A stretch of 64,000 nt of DNA from positions 1 to 64,000 of the forward strand of contig CAMLLC010000006.1 of the NCBI GenBank assembly GCA_946480835.1. Reading direction: 5' to 3'. The position numbers were made by a program, and so were the translations under genes. Below the pieces are notes generated by a model. It made no database searches. It worked only from the letters and a program-made list of their open reading frames with translations, and was not told where the DNA came from. Origin of the DNA: Entomomonas sp945283395. Lineage in GTDB: Bacteria > Pseudomonadota > Gammaproteobacteria > Pseudomonadales > Pseudomonadaceae. This document shows, piece after piece, positions 37,901 to 45,806 of the stretch. How positions within the stretch are numbered: position 1 is the stretch's first letter; every line of letters begins with the position of its first letter.

Positions 37901-37910
37901 TATTAGCCAT
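31977..37910 (-). CDS. Giant polyvalent virion/ejection protein with a metallopeptidase motif
   Basis: 1977 residues, far larger than neighbours. Gly/Ala-rich hydrophobic stretches at about 340-510 could insert into membrane. A zinc-protease motif TFIHETGHFFLNML lies near residue 765, then long Lys/Glu/Gln-rich helical regions (about 880-1250). The C-terminal third (e.g. KAYTPFMMFASPFIAAYNGF) resembles the end of large polyvalent phage proteins annotated with LPD38 or PLxRFG domains. Position after two other ejection-like genes suggests it is packaged in the head and injected with DNA. The peptidase could open peptidoglycan or process partners. Domain names are from memory. Confidence 0.7.
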   Translation of the reverse strand: MANKFLDITPDQAKQIEDASNSRSQTDQETGQVEDVFFAKLGKELKKEKRKEQSLQRQNDFQQQTNAAPQPDILSPEESQNRWAKLWQDLDFDQARPDPVKYVRGDDGLFRAEDNGLAKFIAMDAKKQAVGNVLDAVYANGQSVEEYKDILDRARALNISPSQLLSADPETNKSIDKTIERGSIKIADLDTPVTLDIFSNYHVAALGRDSIPNVQLMEWKLSKIRTDERLEAEFKAMTKQSAGFNNNNFYYGFRKNSLFLQSVMYWMADFLEYGGQYGADRRNDKLVSAALSVEDLPHDSRASGVAEAFDKNGLTGAAEYIANNLGMLPSLLAQFAPSLAFGGAGGKGGSAIMSRLLANRAMSAGAKDYLMYASAMSATLGTTTALGSYSGNLAQAYQATGNTGEAVKRARTRTSIEAGTDALFGFTPLPSQFIKGIRATRVGNIANVLTSTVAQSTSAGIGTYAGAKAVGDQVTQGEIFANVFMNALFAPLELATAAHTGGRDFSQKAAIKQQAILSTIDDLKQTPLAKHDLQTANEVFKNLHTAYNNGSPKEVFISPENFTRYFQEKGVDPNELAKRATGKENALEQANTTGTDLVIPIDKYAELEMEAGAELRKDVKTEVDGVTLREHNQFAEENRQRAEQLVNNAVEAANKVTADLASNPIYSNIKQQLLDVGRITKTAEAEANIFYSAFDNIAKQAGLDAVDLFNHYNLKITKNGFNREGATILGQGANLKHNGFIDIDKDGNVRINLGGSENRTTFIHETGHFFLNMLSDIENMGISNDNIKSINNTFKKWLKADDLRSLTTEQHEQFARGFEAYLFEGKAPSIELKGAFKLVKQWMRSVYKMLTMLNVRLNNDVRQAFDRILASDEAIKLAEAYNQDLFATAERMGVSQKEFDVYKQIQKQAHENAEERLTTKALKEITREKTTQWKEESQQLKEQITNDFQENNNLYVLDDFLTKGIVSEDGNKIVQKLDRNTIKEIYGDEIAEQLKRFTQKDGLPPDDIAKQFNFNSADDMIQQLISKPSNKDMIDSEIKRVMLKRHGDMLNDGSIEQQAIEAVQTEDARAKLLHAEELAIRKQSLLVNKVNKAKSLNEKEAKQAAYASIAPDSLLREISDQTVSSTKINDLKPDLYLQAMRKANRETVKAVEQGDWEAAAKTKEQERLNYHLYKNALKGVRSADAAYNFVKKLNRKTTREMINKSSPEALDQIDRLTEQYQFKNVSGKEITFRQNLRNYLDALEAEGRAIDVPDYILDNHLSTNYRELTVEQLQGLHDTLKGLVNVARMQNKLIADGKIKDFNEFKEEAVKSILVNNPVNARAKATSGLSETKSDYVANEINKFNAGMADIATICQRLDGGDAGGIMSRGLYKKMLDAELKMRGMVRKYQQRINQILAKQDGTYFKQKTAINSLGGHMIAKGEAIMMALNSGNASNKSRLLTGGLKTKDSVRALPLTDQAISEVLGTLNKQDWELVKGIWQMFEDMKPETKELYRQLNGFEFKEVEAGTIQTQYGEIKGGYFPLMYDRDVAIVPDGVQKQTVFKEGRTSALTNNGYTKARAEKVTGTLNLNLDIFPTKLNEHILDLTHRKALIDANKILTNPEISAAIKEKMGVNYYNSLFQSIYSIANPDNSKGIGAWASALAKNTAVYQLGFSLKTVINQYAGAFQLLKYVNAVDYAREIANVAGGNYTSALEHIKELSPMMADRWASMDLSHSALSKLEGKGKIAVGHENLQTIALAFMPVCERTFSVPAWMAIYKRELANGKTSEQAVMVADAAIVKSQGGFLNVDKNAYQRNKAYTPFMMFASPFIAAYNGFVDSAHSVKQGKSSAIKEVMTNLAVVSLAGFGYSLMTGQKDDDEGYAKFYLKSSLSYATAGIPFVRDIVNFTVDAKGRSAISTPIASTLTNAVTQVKKLTTNPTKAKAEIVIGAGAAVTGTPLKPLVVQGTAIKDLATGDYKPTDFLDGVRHILYRKNKPK

Positions 37911-39511
37911 CAGTTAGACCTCAAGTATTGATTGTATTTATTAACAATATCTTCATTTGTAATGTTTTTATTTCCTTGTCTCTTAAACTCTCTTTTTATT
38001 ATTTCAACAGAATCAGCAGGAATATCATCTATAGATTTAACAGAGTAGCTATTCCTTTGATCTTTAGGTAGCTCATAATATGCATGCGTGTCATTACCAA
38101 AATAACCAAAAGTCATTGTATTAACCCATCCTGTAAGCATACTGGATTGTTTATCTGCTTTTACCTTAGCAAAATTCTTTAGCATAATATTTCTTTCTTC
38201 GCTCAAAGTAAGCGCCCCGCCTTTTTTCTTTTTAGCATCTTCTATCTCTTGGTTCATTTCATTAGATATTTTTATAAAGGCGGGCTTTTTAATATCATCT
38301 TTACTCACGCCGCTTTCTAATGCCATAGCAGAGAATTCGGTTGATCTACTAACTAATCTATCCGCATCTTGTGGGTTGGCTTTTAGCTTTTCCTGCTTGC
38401 TAATAAGACTTCTCATTGTGGAGGACGTTAGTTTGCCTGCCCCCTCCTTAATGATATCTACATTTTGGCCGTTATCTATTTTGTAAGTGATTTCTTGAAA
38501 TTTATTTAAGTCATCATGTTTTACTAGCCCGTTACTTTTTAACGCCACATAATCACTAAAGTTATGTTCTTTAATAAAAGCTACTTTATTAGGGTCTAAC
38601 TCATCAAAACTTTTACCATTATCTAACTCAATTAAAAGGCTATTCCTTAATGCTCTGTATTGTTCATTAACTGCTTGTCTTGCTTCCGCTTGCAACCGCT
38701 TATTTCTTGAATCAATTTGTTCAAGACCAACTCTAGCACTATTCGACAACCTAACCCTATCATCTTGTTGTAAGACACCTTTATAAAAATCAGGGTTATT
38801 TACATTAACCTTAAGTTGTCTTAAGGCTTTGTAATCTCCTTTATCAGAGGCCGCTATGGCTTGGTTTTGGAGGTAGTCAACAGTATACTTTCTATTAATA
38901 TTATCTATTTGTTCAGGCGCGCTAATACCCCATACTAAACTAGCTGTTCTTTTAAAATCATCGCTTTTAGTAGATGCCATGAACTGATCTGGAGGCATTG
39001 CTGCTTCATTGGCATTATTAATATATTGGTTGATAGTCGTTTTAGCTTTTTGACCTATCCCTTTTTCTTGTAGACGTTCTGCTTGTATCCCTGCCGAATT
39101 ATCTAATTCTTTTAAGTGTAAGTTAAATAATGCTTGGTTAGATTCGTTTAGGTTGGGTGGTGTGTACTTGCTTAAATCCACTTTGTTTAATGAAGAACTA
39201 ACATAATCCTTTATTTGTTCGGGCTGTAGCTTGCCCGCATTAACTTTATCATTAGCGTCTTTAATAATAAGATTAATTTCTTTTTGATAATCCATCGCAT
39301 TATTAGCCATAGCCACCCTATCCATGGAATTTTTTTCTTGCTCCTGCTTCTGTTGCTGTTCCTTATTAATGTTAATAGCTAACGCGCCTAAGTCTCGTCC
39401 TGATCTTAAAAGCGTTTGCCCTACTGGGTCATCGCCTCCCTGAATAATGGTGCGTCTGGCTTGAGGCATTCCCCAGCCAAAGTTATCACCTTTTGGTATT
39501 TGAATGCTCAT
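37910..39511 (-). CDS. Probable internal virion (ejection) protein
   Basis: 533 residues, no signal peptide. It begins with a Gly-containing segment, then a Gln/Lys-rich coiled coil (NINKEQQQKQEQEKN) and long helical regions. This resembles ejection proteins of podoviruses such as T7 gp15 in layout only. Its stop abuts the start of the 1977-residue protein (shared base), so the two are translationally coupled. Confidence 0.6.
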   Translation of the reverse strand: MSIQIPKGDNFGWGMPQARRTIIQGGDDPVGQTLLRSGRDLGALAININKEQQQKQEQEKNSMDRVAMANNAMDYQKEINLIIKDANDKVNAGKLQPEQIKDYVSSSLNKVDLSKYTPPNLNESNQALFNLHLKELDNSAGIQAERLQEKGIGQKAKTTINQYINNANEAAMPPDQFMASTKSDDFKRTASLVWGISAPEQIDNINRKYTVDYLQNQAIAASDKGDYKALRQLKVNVNNPDFYKGVLQQDDRVRLSNSARVGLEQIDSRNKRLQAEARQAVNEQYRALRNSLLIELDNGKSFDELDPNKVAFIKEHNFSDYVALKSNGLVKHDDLNKFQEITYKIDNGQNVDIIKEGAGKLTSSTMRSLISKQEKLKANPQDADRLVSRSTEFSAMALESGVSKDDIKKPAFIKISNEMNQEIEDAKKKKGGALTLSEERNIMLKNFAKVKADKQSSMLTGWVNTMTFGYFGNDTHAYYELPKDQRNSYSVKSIDDIPADSVEIIKREFKRQGNKNITNEDIVNKYNQYLRSN

Positions 39512-39520
39512 AATATCTAC

Positions 39521-40069
39521 TTACCTTTTGTAAAAACCAAAACCTTGCGATTGTTTATTAATTAATTGAGAGGAACTAGGGCCTTTTTGTACGCCTTGAC
39601 TGCCTTGATTATTTTTGCTTGAAGTTGACTTATTCCAATTTGATGAGGCCGCAACAGTTCCTAATATAGAAGTAGCCCCTCCTATTAAAGAGGCTTTAGC
39701 CTCCTGTTTGGCTCTAATATTGGCAGAATCACCTTGAACTAATATCCTAGCGGCTGCATCTCGGCCATCATATAAAGCTGTTTGTGCGTCGTATTCGCCA
39801 CGCCTTACTATTCTATTTTCAACTTGCGCCGCTGTTCCATCACCTACTACTACACCACTACCAGCGGTTGCACTTACTGCGCTTCCTCGTTGTAATTCTG
39901 CTTGCTCTCTGATCTTATCGGCCTGTATTTGACTAACACCTATAGTATTAAGCGCGTCTTGTTGCGCTTGCTTTTTCTGATAGTTGCCCCACGCTTTCGC
40001 GGTATTAGAAGAACTAACCGCCCCGTATGCTTGAGCGGCTGTACTAGCACCCAATAACAAAGCACCCAT
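39521..40069 (-). CDS. Small internal virion protein
   Basis: 182 residues read from ATG 40069 (MGALLLGASTAAQAYGAV), with AAGAGG 10 nt upstream. It has an Ala/Gly-rich hydrophobic N-terminus, a helical middle (KKQAQQDALNTIGVSQIQADKIREQAE) and a second Gly/Ala-rich segment (ASLIGGATSILGTVAASS). This layout is common for podovirus internal core proteins. First of three consecutive ejection-type genes. Confidence 0.6.
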   Translation of the reverse strand: MGALLLGASTAAQAYGAVSSSNTAKAWGNYQKKQAQQDALNTIGVSQIQADKIREQAELQRGSAVSATAGSGVVVGDGTAAQVENRIVRRGEYDAQTALYDGRDAAARILVQGDSANIRAKQEAKASLIGGATSILGTVAASSNWNKSTSSKNNQGSQGVQKGPSSSQLINKQSQGFGFYKR

Positions 40070-40073
40070 AATT

Positions 40074-40535
40074 TTATAACCTCTTTTGAAATTGAAAGCC
40101 ATAAGGCTTAAACCCTAGTAGCTGATAAAATTTACTCGTTTTATCTTGATTAATGGCGGTAGTTATCCCTATTTGGCAATAACTAGCTCCATTCTCTTTA
40201 GCCCATTGTTCAAAAGCTTTAATTAGCTTAATGGCAGTTCTACCATTTCGCTTGTCGGGTAATACATAGACTGAGTAATCAAAAGCTATAACCTGATTAT
40301 TAAAGAAGTTTTCAAAAATGCCAGCGATAAAATAACCAATAGGGCCGCTCTCATCTTGCGCGATAAAAGCTACACCATTCGGTAAACTAATAACGTTAGC
40401 TATTTTTTTAGCTAACATTTCGCCATTAAAAGATGAGGTGTTAAAAGTTGGACTTTCTCTGTGCAAAGCCTCTGCCATTAATACAAGTTGTTTTATATCA
40501 GGCTGTTCTGTGACTTGTTTTATATTAACCATCAT
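40074..40535 (-). CDS. GNAT-family N-acetyltransferase
   Basis: About 153 residues. GNAT features: VYVLPDKRNGRTAIKLIKAFEQWA, where RNGRTA forms the acetyl-CoA pyrophosphate loop (Q/R-x-x-G-x-A), and KFYQLLGFKPYGFQFQK at the end. Such genes recur between the tail and ejection genes of podoviruses; the substrate is unknown. Start chosen at ATG 40535, overlapping the upstream tail gene; ATG 40532 and GTG 40541 are alternatives. Confidence 0.8.
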   Translation of the reverse strand: MMVNIKQVTEQPDIKQLVLMAEALHRESPTFNTSSFNGEMLAKKIANVISLPNGVAFIAQDESGPIGYFIAGIFENFFNNQVIAFDYSVYVLPDKRNGRTAIKLIKAFEQWAKENGASYCQIGITTAINQDKTSKFYQLLGFKPYGFQFQKRL

Positions 40536-42732
40536 TAGCACTCACTTTTCTAATGACTGCCAGTAGATTAAATGGCAATGGTTGATCTTGCTCTATAACT
40601 AATGGCCTATCCCATCCTAATAATTCCATTTTATGCTCGCCTGTGAATGGCTCAGGCGGTCTATCTAATATATTTTTTCCAAATCGTCTAAAAGCTATTA
40701 CATCACCGTTGATTTTGCACCCTATAGTGTCTAACACTTTTAACACGGTCTCGCCATTGCGCACATGATTACCTTGTAATGTGCCTGTTGCTCCTTGCAC
40801 TTCGATATTTAATAGTTCTATGGTAGTGGTATAAGGTAAACCTACACATGCCTTATAAGTTTTCTGTTCAAGGGTTATCTGTCCGTCCTTAACAGTTTGT
40901 TGCTGCATCACACCATCAGCTACGACATCTACTTTTTTCCCTTCTAGGTGCTTTAATCCCTTAAAAGTATGCTCGCCTTCCTGACTAGTAAAGGTCTTGG
41001 AACAATGAGTATATATCCCGTTGTCGGCGCTGAATCTTTCAATGTAGCGTACGTTTGAGCCGTTAATAGTGCGTCTGACAATGCACCAAATATCATCGTT
41101 AGTCCCTTTATCATTGGGAATACTTGCTACCGCTTCAAAATAGCCATCAGTTATTTGTCTTGACCAGCCTAGAACTTCCTGTTCTTGGTCTATTGTTAAT
41201 GTAGCCATTTGACCATCTTTTCGAACAGTCCATAAAATAGATTCTGGCTCTTGTTGGTAAGCCATATCTATTATGCCTGTCTTGGTAATATGATCAGACA
41301 GGACGGTTATATTTTGGCTAACAAAAGTATCGTATGCAGCATTGAAAGCCATTGCATACAATTTTTTACCTGATCGCTGTACCCATAATAATTGAGTACC
41401 TATGCGAACAGGTCTAACTTTATTTGCGCCATAGGTTGAAAAGCCTTTAATGTTAATATTAGTGGGGGTGATAGTACTTTTAGCGGCCGACCCCGTTAAC
41501 GAAAACTCGCCGCCATAAGTTAGCACGACAGGTACTTCGGTCTGCGATATGTGCATGATCGGGTTGATCTGGTCGGACGACATAGTAAAGGCGGCCGCGT
41601 CGTCGTCATCGGTCGATAACTCAAAGTTTAAATACTCACCTACTCTACTCATCCAAACCGTTTGCGGCCTTTCTGTGCTGCCTCCACAGAATAAGCGTTG
41701 TCCGTGTAGCGTTAGTGCAGCAGGATAGCCGTGTTTGTCATCCCAGATATTAGTATTAAGAGACCATCCGTAAGGGTCTGCGCCAGCCTTCGAGTTTGGT
41801 GTAGTCTTACAACTTGCCGAGGCTTTGGACGCACCATTTAAGCCTGTTATTTGATAAAGGCCAGCCCCTAATTTTAGGTATTTCCCTATATCCTCTGGCC
41901 TAAAGCCATTTTTAGAAAGACCAACAGTAATACTCTGGCCTGTTAAAATAGGTTTTTCATTCCAGCCGATTGTACTAGGGCCTATGACGATGCTGGATTC
42001 TGTACCATTGCTTACTGCTATGCTAGCCAATGGCGAGCCTTGTAGATTCCATGTCCCAGCCTTTAATGTTAAATCACTAAAAGGGCTTAATATGTCAATG
42101 GTGGCTAGTCGCCTATTAGTTAAGGCGGTAATTTTGGCAACGCCTCCCGCAAAAGAAAAAGAACGCCCTACATCAGCCTCCAAAAAAAAATCATCTTTTA
42201 AGGTAGCTGTTGCGCTTCCTTTCTCTTTTGAACTTAAAACCAAATCAATGTTTGGATAATCACCATTTTCATCAAACGGCTTAACAATAAAAGGGGCTTC
42301 TAAAAGCGTCCAATTAGTATCACTAATACGCCTTAATCGTTGAATAGGTACAAATGGATGGGCTAAAAACATTGTATCAGCGCCTTGTACATAATTTATA
42401 TCTGCCAGCATATTTTCTGTATAAGGGCTTTCTATTTCTTGTAGTAATTCTGTATTTTTGTAAATTCGGCAATATTGATTGCCGAACTCTACCATGTAGG
42501 ATTGTGCCCTGTTAAAGATATAAGGGATAAGTCGTGCTTTTTTATTGGCATATTTGCAAGCCTGTATAAACTCAGTCCCCCAAGTACGCATAACTCCACC
42601 CTGTACAGCAATAATGGCATTCTCTAAGCACTTAGCGCCATTTTGATAACGGCTAATATCTACTCGACCATGCAACCGGGGCGATAACTCTCCCGCGGTG
42701 AAATTAGTTTGAATAATGGATAACTTAGCCAT
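40525..42732 (-). CDS. Tail tubular protein B-like (tail nozzle)
   Basis: 735 residues. The N-terminus NFTAGELSPRLHGRVDISRYQNGAKCLENAIIAVQGGVMRTWGTEFI is the signature seen in T7 gp12-like and related podoviral tail proteins. Beta-rich throughout, with HPFVPIQRLRRISDTNW. It follows the tail tube A-like gene with an overlap of 8 bp, the conserved order. Confidence 0.8.
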   Translation of the reverse strand: MAKLSIIQTNFTAGELSPRLHGRVDISRYQNGAKCLENAIIAVQGGVMRTWGTEFIQACKYANKKARLIPYIFNRAQSYMVEFGNQYCRIYKNTELLQEIESPYTENMLADINYVQGADTMFLAHPFVPIQRLRRISDTNWTLLEAPFIVKPFDENGDYPNIDLVLSSKEKGSATATLKDDFFLEADVGRSFSFAGGVAKITALTNRRLATIDILSPFSDLTLKAGTWNLQGSPLASIAVSNGTESSIVIGPSTIGWNEKPILTGQSITVGLSKNGFRPEDIGKYLKLGAGLYQITGLNGASKASASCKTTPNSKAGADPYGWSLNTNIWDDKHGYPAALTLHGQRLFCGGSTERPQTVWMSRVGEYLNFELSTDDDDAAAFTMSSDQINPIMHISQTEVPVVLTYGGEFSLTGSAAKSTITPTNINIKGFSTYGANKVRPVRIGTQLLWVQRSGKKLYAMAFNAAYDTFVSQNITVLSDHITKTGIIDMAYQQEPESILWTVRKDGQMATLTIDQEQEVLGWSRQITDGYFEAVASIPNDKGTNDDIWCIVRRTINGSNVRYIERFSADNGIYTHCSKTFTSQEGEHTFKGLKHLEGKKVDVVADGVMQQQTVKDGQITLEQKTYKACVGLPYTTTIELLNIEVQGATGTLQGNHVRNGETVLKVLDTIGCKINGDVIAFRRFGKNILDRPPEPFTGEHKMELLGWDRPLVIEQDQPLPFNLLAVIRKVSANDG

Positions 42733-43303
42733 GTAACCTCCTTATCAATAATTCAGATTCACCAAATGTTTGGGGTGGGTACTCTTGTCCGTTAATGGCT
42801 TTTGCTGATTTGAGAGCCATTTGATACTCTTGCAATCTGAATTGCGCTAGACTGCTTGATTGGGTGATGGCATAAGCTAATTTGCTAGCCATGGCTAACT
42901 CCAATAAATTAACTAACTCGCTGTCATAGGTTGTGACATCTTCATTTTGAAAGATATAACGCAACTTAATAGATGAGGCATTCGCCACTATTTTCCTGCT
43001 TTCTATCTTGTAATCTATATAAAAATTATTATCTACTACTGATAACACTCTTAAGTAATCAGCGGGCAGCGTAAAGCTATGTTCATAATCAAACACAGGT
43101 TTAATAGCGTCAGGCGCTAATAACACTCTTTTAATGGCACAATTCCAAGGGTGCTCCCTGAGTAATGCATCCCTAACACTAGGGTATAAATTAGCGGCTA
43201 ATCTTGCTCTATCATTATTTTCATTGAAATCATTAATAGGCTGCGCCCCTAGCATTAATAGGGCATTAGAACAAACAGACACGGGTGAGTTGTCAGTAGA
43301 CAT
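42725..43303 (-). CDS. Tail tubular protein A-like adaptor
   Basis: 192 residues from ATG 43303 (MSTDNSPVSVCSNALLMLGAQPI), with GAGG 7 nt upstream. The sequence CSNALLMLGAQPINDFNENNDRA and YPSVRDALLREHPWNCAIKR is typical of T7 gp11-like adaptors that join portal to nozzle. It follows a strong terminator after capsid, so its transcription needs read-through or an unseen promoter. Confidence 0.82.
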   Translation of the reverse strand: MSTDNSPVSVCSNALLMLGAQPINDFNENNDRARLAANLYPSVRDALLREHPWNCAIKRVLLAPDAIKPVFDYEHSFTLPADYLRVLSVVDNNFYIDYKIESRKIVANASSIKLRYIFQNEDVTTYDSELVNLLELAMASKLAYAITQSSSLAQFRLQEYQMALKSAKAINGQEYPPQTFGESELLIRRLHG

Positions 43304-43316
43304 AGCATAACCTCTT

Positions 43317-43342
43317 AAAAAAAGAGGGGCGCGAACGCCCCT
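43317..43342 (-). terminator. Terminator after the capsid gene
   Basis: 7-bp GC-rich stem AGGGGCG / CGCCCCT with a 4-nt loop, followed on the minus strand by a run of seven T. Very strong by appearance. Confidence 0.85.
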
Positions 43343-43355
43343 AGAGAGTGATCTA

Positions 43356-44255
43356 TTAACCTCCAAAACTAATAGTTACTACTTTTTTCTCACTAGCACG
43401 ACCTGCTCCATAAGAAGCATCGCATCCGTATTGAATGGTATTCTTTTTATCGCGGCGTACCCCGACATCTGTTTTAAAATCAATACCTGTACCAAAATGA
43501 ACAGCGCTAGAACACCATGCCGCAGTAGTTGCTACATTGCCATCAATCTTTAATGCTTCGTAAGGTAGCCAAGTAAAGCCTAGCCATTTAGTGGCTACTG
43601 CACCGTCTTGTAACATATCTAATTTAATAAAGTCAGCATTAGTTAAAGTTGTATCATTTAAAATAGCTTCTAACATATCCGAGTTATAAGCTATATAAAG
43701 CTTTTCTCCGTTGTACTCGTCACATTCATTTTTACGGAATAATGCTTTAGCTTTGATAATTTGCGCCTTGGTAATAACGTTCCCTGCACTAGCTATCTTT
43801 TGACTAGTGGGTAAGACTACGTCACTATAAGTACCATTCTTTTCAGTCTTGCGTTTCACGGTATCAAATAAGGCATTAAAGACTATTTGATCTTTTTTTC
43901 TATTATTAGCTGATACAAGTGATTGCATATAAGGGCCTTGTGGGTCAGCTAAGAGCTTAGGTAAATCACGCGGTTCAATAGGCAAGTAACAATCATAGTC
44001 ATTCATAATAACAAGTCTTGTGCCTGCTTCTGGGACACTCCATACCGTATTTCCGAAACGGTCTGTATTATCTTGCATTTCAACTATCCCTAGATCGTTT
44101 ACGGTAAAAGAATAACCTGTTATTTTGCCTCTACTATAAACTGATTGAACTAGGCGACTGTCTTTTTGCTGTGTTTGAATTTCAAAAGAATCATGGAACT
44201 GCTGAGCAAATGCCGCAGTAATCATGTTATTATTAGTAGTAAAGTCTTGAGACAT
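43356..44255 (-). CDS. Major capsid protein
   Basis: 299 residues, HK97-fold class expected from family resemblance (QQFHDSFEIQTQQKDSRLVQSVY, VIMNDYDCYLPIEPRDLPKLLADPQGPYMQSL, YIAYNSDMLEAILND). Preceded by a scaffold-like gene two positions upstream. It has its own late-motif copy and terminators on both sides, so it forms an isolated high-expression unit. GAGG lies upstream of the ATG. Confidence 0.82.
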   Translation of the reverse strand: MSQDFTTNNNMITAAFAQQFHDSFEIQTQQKDSRLVQSVYSRGKITGYSFTVNDLGIVEMQDNTDRFGNTVWSVPEAGTRLVIMNDYDCYLPIEPRDLPKLLADPQGPYMQSLVSANNRKKDQIVFNALFDTVKRKTEKNGTYSDVVLPTSQKIASAGNVITKAQIIKAKALFRKNECDEYNGEKLYIAYNSDMLEAILNDTTLTNADFIKLDMLQDGAVATKWLGFTWLPYEALKIDGNVATTAAWCSSAVHFGTGIDFKTDVGVRRDKKNTIQYGCDASYGAGRASEKKVVTISFGG

Positions 44256-44417
44256 AGTAATAACCTCTTAAAAACAATAAATAAATACCCATTGCTTATT
44301 GCGGTTATCTCTATACGAGGCCGCTAGATCATCAATCAGTCGGGCTAAGATTGACGGGCTAGACAGTTATCCCTTTGCCATTTGTGGGGCTGCTTGAGAT
44401 TATTTAAATGCAAAGTG

Positions 44418-44435
44418 CCTTCCGTATTCCCGAAA
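44418..44435 (-). promoter_or_regulatory. Late motif copy c (upstream of capsid)
   Basis: Minus-strand TTTCGGGAATACGGAAGG, 162 bp before the capsid start and just after a terminator. This terminator-motif-gene-terminator layout is the best argument that the motif is a promoter. Confidence 0.7.
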
Positions 44436-44453
44436 AAATGAATTTTTGGCAAT

Positions 44454-44477
44454 AAAAAACCGCCCATTAAGGCGGTT
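44454..44477 (-). terminator. Terminator after the Acb2-like gene
   Basis: AACCGCC / GGCGGTT stem with a 6-nt loop and minus-strand TTTTTATT tail. It separates the portal-scaffold operon from the capsid unit. Confidence 0.8.
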
Positions 44478-44500
44478 GTCTATTTAGGTATTTTTTTGTA

Positions 44501-44692
44501 TTACTTTTCTAAAGATGCTCTAACTAAACAGTCTTTTGCTTCTAGTAACTTGCGCAAGCCTGCGCTTTTTTCTGCACCGTCCGGAATCTGTTTATCTATT
44601 TGTTTAGCTAAGTCACCTATCGGTTTACTAACTGCTTGCAATTTTTCTGGTAAATGTGCGTATTCAAAATATTTAATAATTGGATTAGACAT
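44501..44692 (-). CDS. Acb2-like (anti-CBASS cyclic-nucleotide sponge) candidate
   Basis: 63-residue two-helix protein: YFEYAHLPEKLQAVSKPIGD, then LAKQIDKQIPDGAEKSAGLR and KLLEAKDCLVRASLEK. The F-x-Y start, P-x-x-x-E-K-S/A turn and KLLEAKDxxVRA end match the pattern of the Acb2/Tad1 hairpin family as I recall it. Members bind cyclic di- and trinucleotides to block CBASS signalling. It sits between scaffold and capsid. The assignment is from pattern memory and needs a profile search. Confidence 0.6.
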   Translation of the reverse strand: MSNPIIKYFEYAHLPEKLQAVSKPIGDLAKQIDKQIPDGAEKSAGLRKLLEAKDCLVRASLEK

Positions 44693-44713
44693 TGTATTTC
44701 CTCGCTTTCTTGA

Positions 44714-45586
44714 TTAACTAATTACTGTATTGCCATAAGTAGCCTGATAGTATTGCCGTACTTGTGCATGAACGGCCTTATGGTCTGGGTGGTTTGGGTT
44801 GCGGTAAGCTTCCCCCATCATTAGTTTTTTAACGTCTGCTTGCTGCACTCCTTGCGGCTTACTGGCTGGCTGATCTTCTTGAAGGGTCTTACCTATATTA
44901 GCCAATAACCTAATTACTAGAGGATTATTGCCTATTTCGTCTATCTTGACTTTATCCTTAGGATCAGCATATTTATTAAAAGCTAACTGAGCATTAGTTA
45001 AGTTAGCTTTATAATCTTGTTCACTTTGCCATACTGATTTTAATTCGGATTCTGCTGTTTCCATTGTGTACTTATTATAAGCTCCAACTGCTTTAGGCAA
45101 TGCTTGAACATAATGCTGCAAGACCACTTCAAGCTGTTTATTCGTTAATCCAGCCTTTTGAGCGGCTGTTAAGAACTCTTGAGTTTCTGGGTCTTTTTTT
45201 AAATCTTCAAATTTTACATTCTCGCCTAAGTCTATTTTATATTCATCTGCTGATTTTGGCGGAACATCGCCAGTACCTAAACGGCGTGCTAATTCGTTAT
45301 AACTACCTGCCATCTTCTGGCTTGATAGCTCATAGTTAATAGTGCCATCCGCGTTAAGCACCTTGAATTTATCTTGTAACCAGTCTTGTTGCTGTTCTGG
45401 TTGCTGTGCTTGCTCTGGCTGATCTTCGGGCTGATTATTAGCTTCTGGTTGATTAGCTGCTTTAGCGAGGATTGATTGCCCTTTTTCTGAGGTGGTATCT
45501 GTAACAGCAGACATACTTTGCCCGCCGTCACCCTCGCCGCCTTGCTCGTCTAATTCATTCATTAATAGGTGTTTCATTTTGAACAT
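44714..45586 (-). CDS. Capsid assembly scaffolding protein
   Basis: 290 residues, acidic and Gln/Glu-rich at the N-terminus (EQGGEGDGGQS, PEDQPEQAQQPEQQQ), helical and Lys-rich later. The pattern KSADEYKIDLGENVKFEDLKKDPETQEFLTAAQKAGLTNKQ is common in T7 gp9-like and related scaffolds. GGAG lies 9 nt before the ATG. It overlaps the Bbp19-like gene upstream. Confidence 0.75.
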   Translation of the reverse strand: MFKMKHLLMNELDEQGGEGDGGQSMSAVTDTTSEKGQSILAKAANQPEANNQPEDQPEQAQQPEQQQDWLQDKFKVLNADGTINYELSSQKMAGSYNELARRLGTGDVPPKSADEYKIDLGENVKFEDLKKDPETQEFLTAAQKAGLTNKQLEVVLQHYVQALPKAVGAYNKYTMETAESELKSVWQSEQDYKANLTNAQLAFNKYADPKDKVKIDEIGNNPLVIRLLANIGKTLQEDQPASKPQGVQQADVKKLMMGEAYRNPNHPDHKAVHAQVRQYYQATYGNTVIS

Positions 45587-45806
45587 CGTCTGTTACTCCG
45601 TTTGCTCTGTTAATACGTGAAAGAATAAAATCAACTACACTACGCTGACCTGCTCGGTAGTAGGTTTTTAACTCTGCGTTGTGTTCATCGAAGCATGCCC
45701 CCATCGTTGCGAATCTAGATACTAAGTCCTCTAAAATAAGCCGCCCTTGTGCGGTTTCATCAAAGACTTGTTTATAATCTTGCTCTGTTAATTTTTTATC
45801 TGTCAT
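45555..45806 (-). CDS. Bbp19-like phage protein
   Basis: 83 residues: DYKQVFDETAQGRLILEDLVSRFATMGACF, then YYRAGQRSVVDFILSRI. This matches the small Bbp19 family first named in Bordetella phage BPP-1, found between portal and scaffold genes. Function unknown. Overlaps portal and scaffold at its ends. Confidence 0.7.
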   Translation of the reverse strand: MTDKKLTEQDYKQVFDETAQGRLILEDLVSRFATMGACFDEHNAELKTYYRAGQRSVVDFILSRINRANGVTDDVQNETPINE

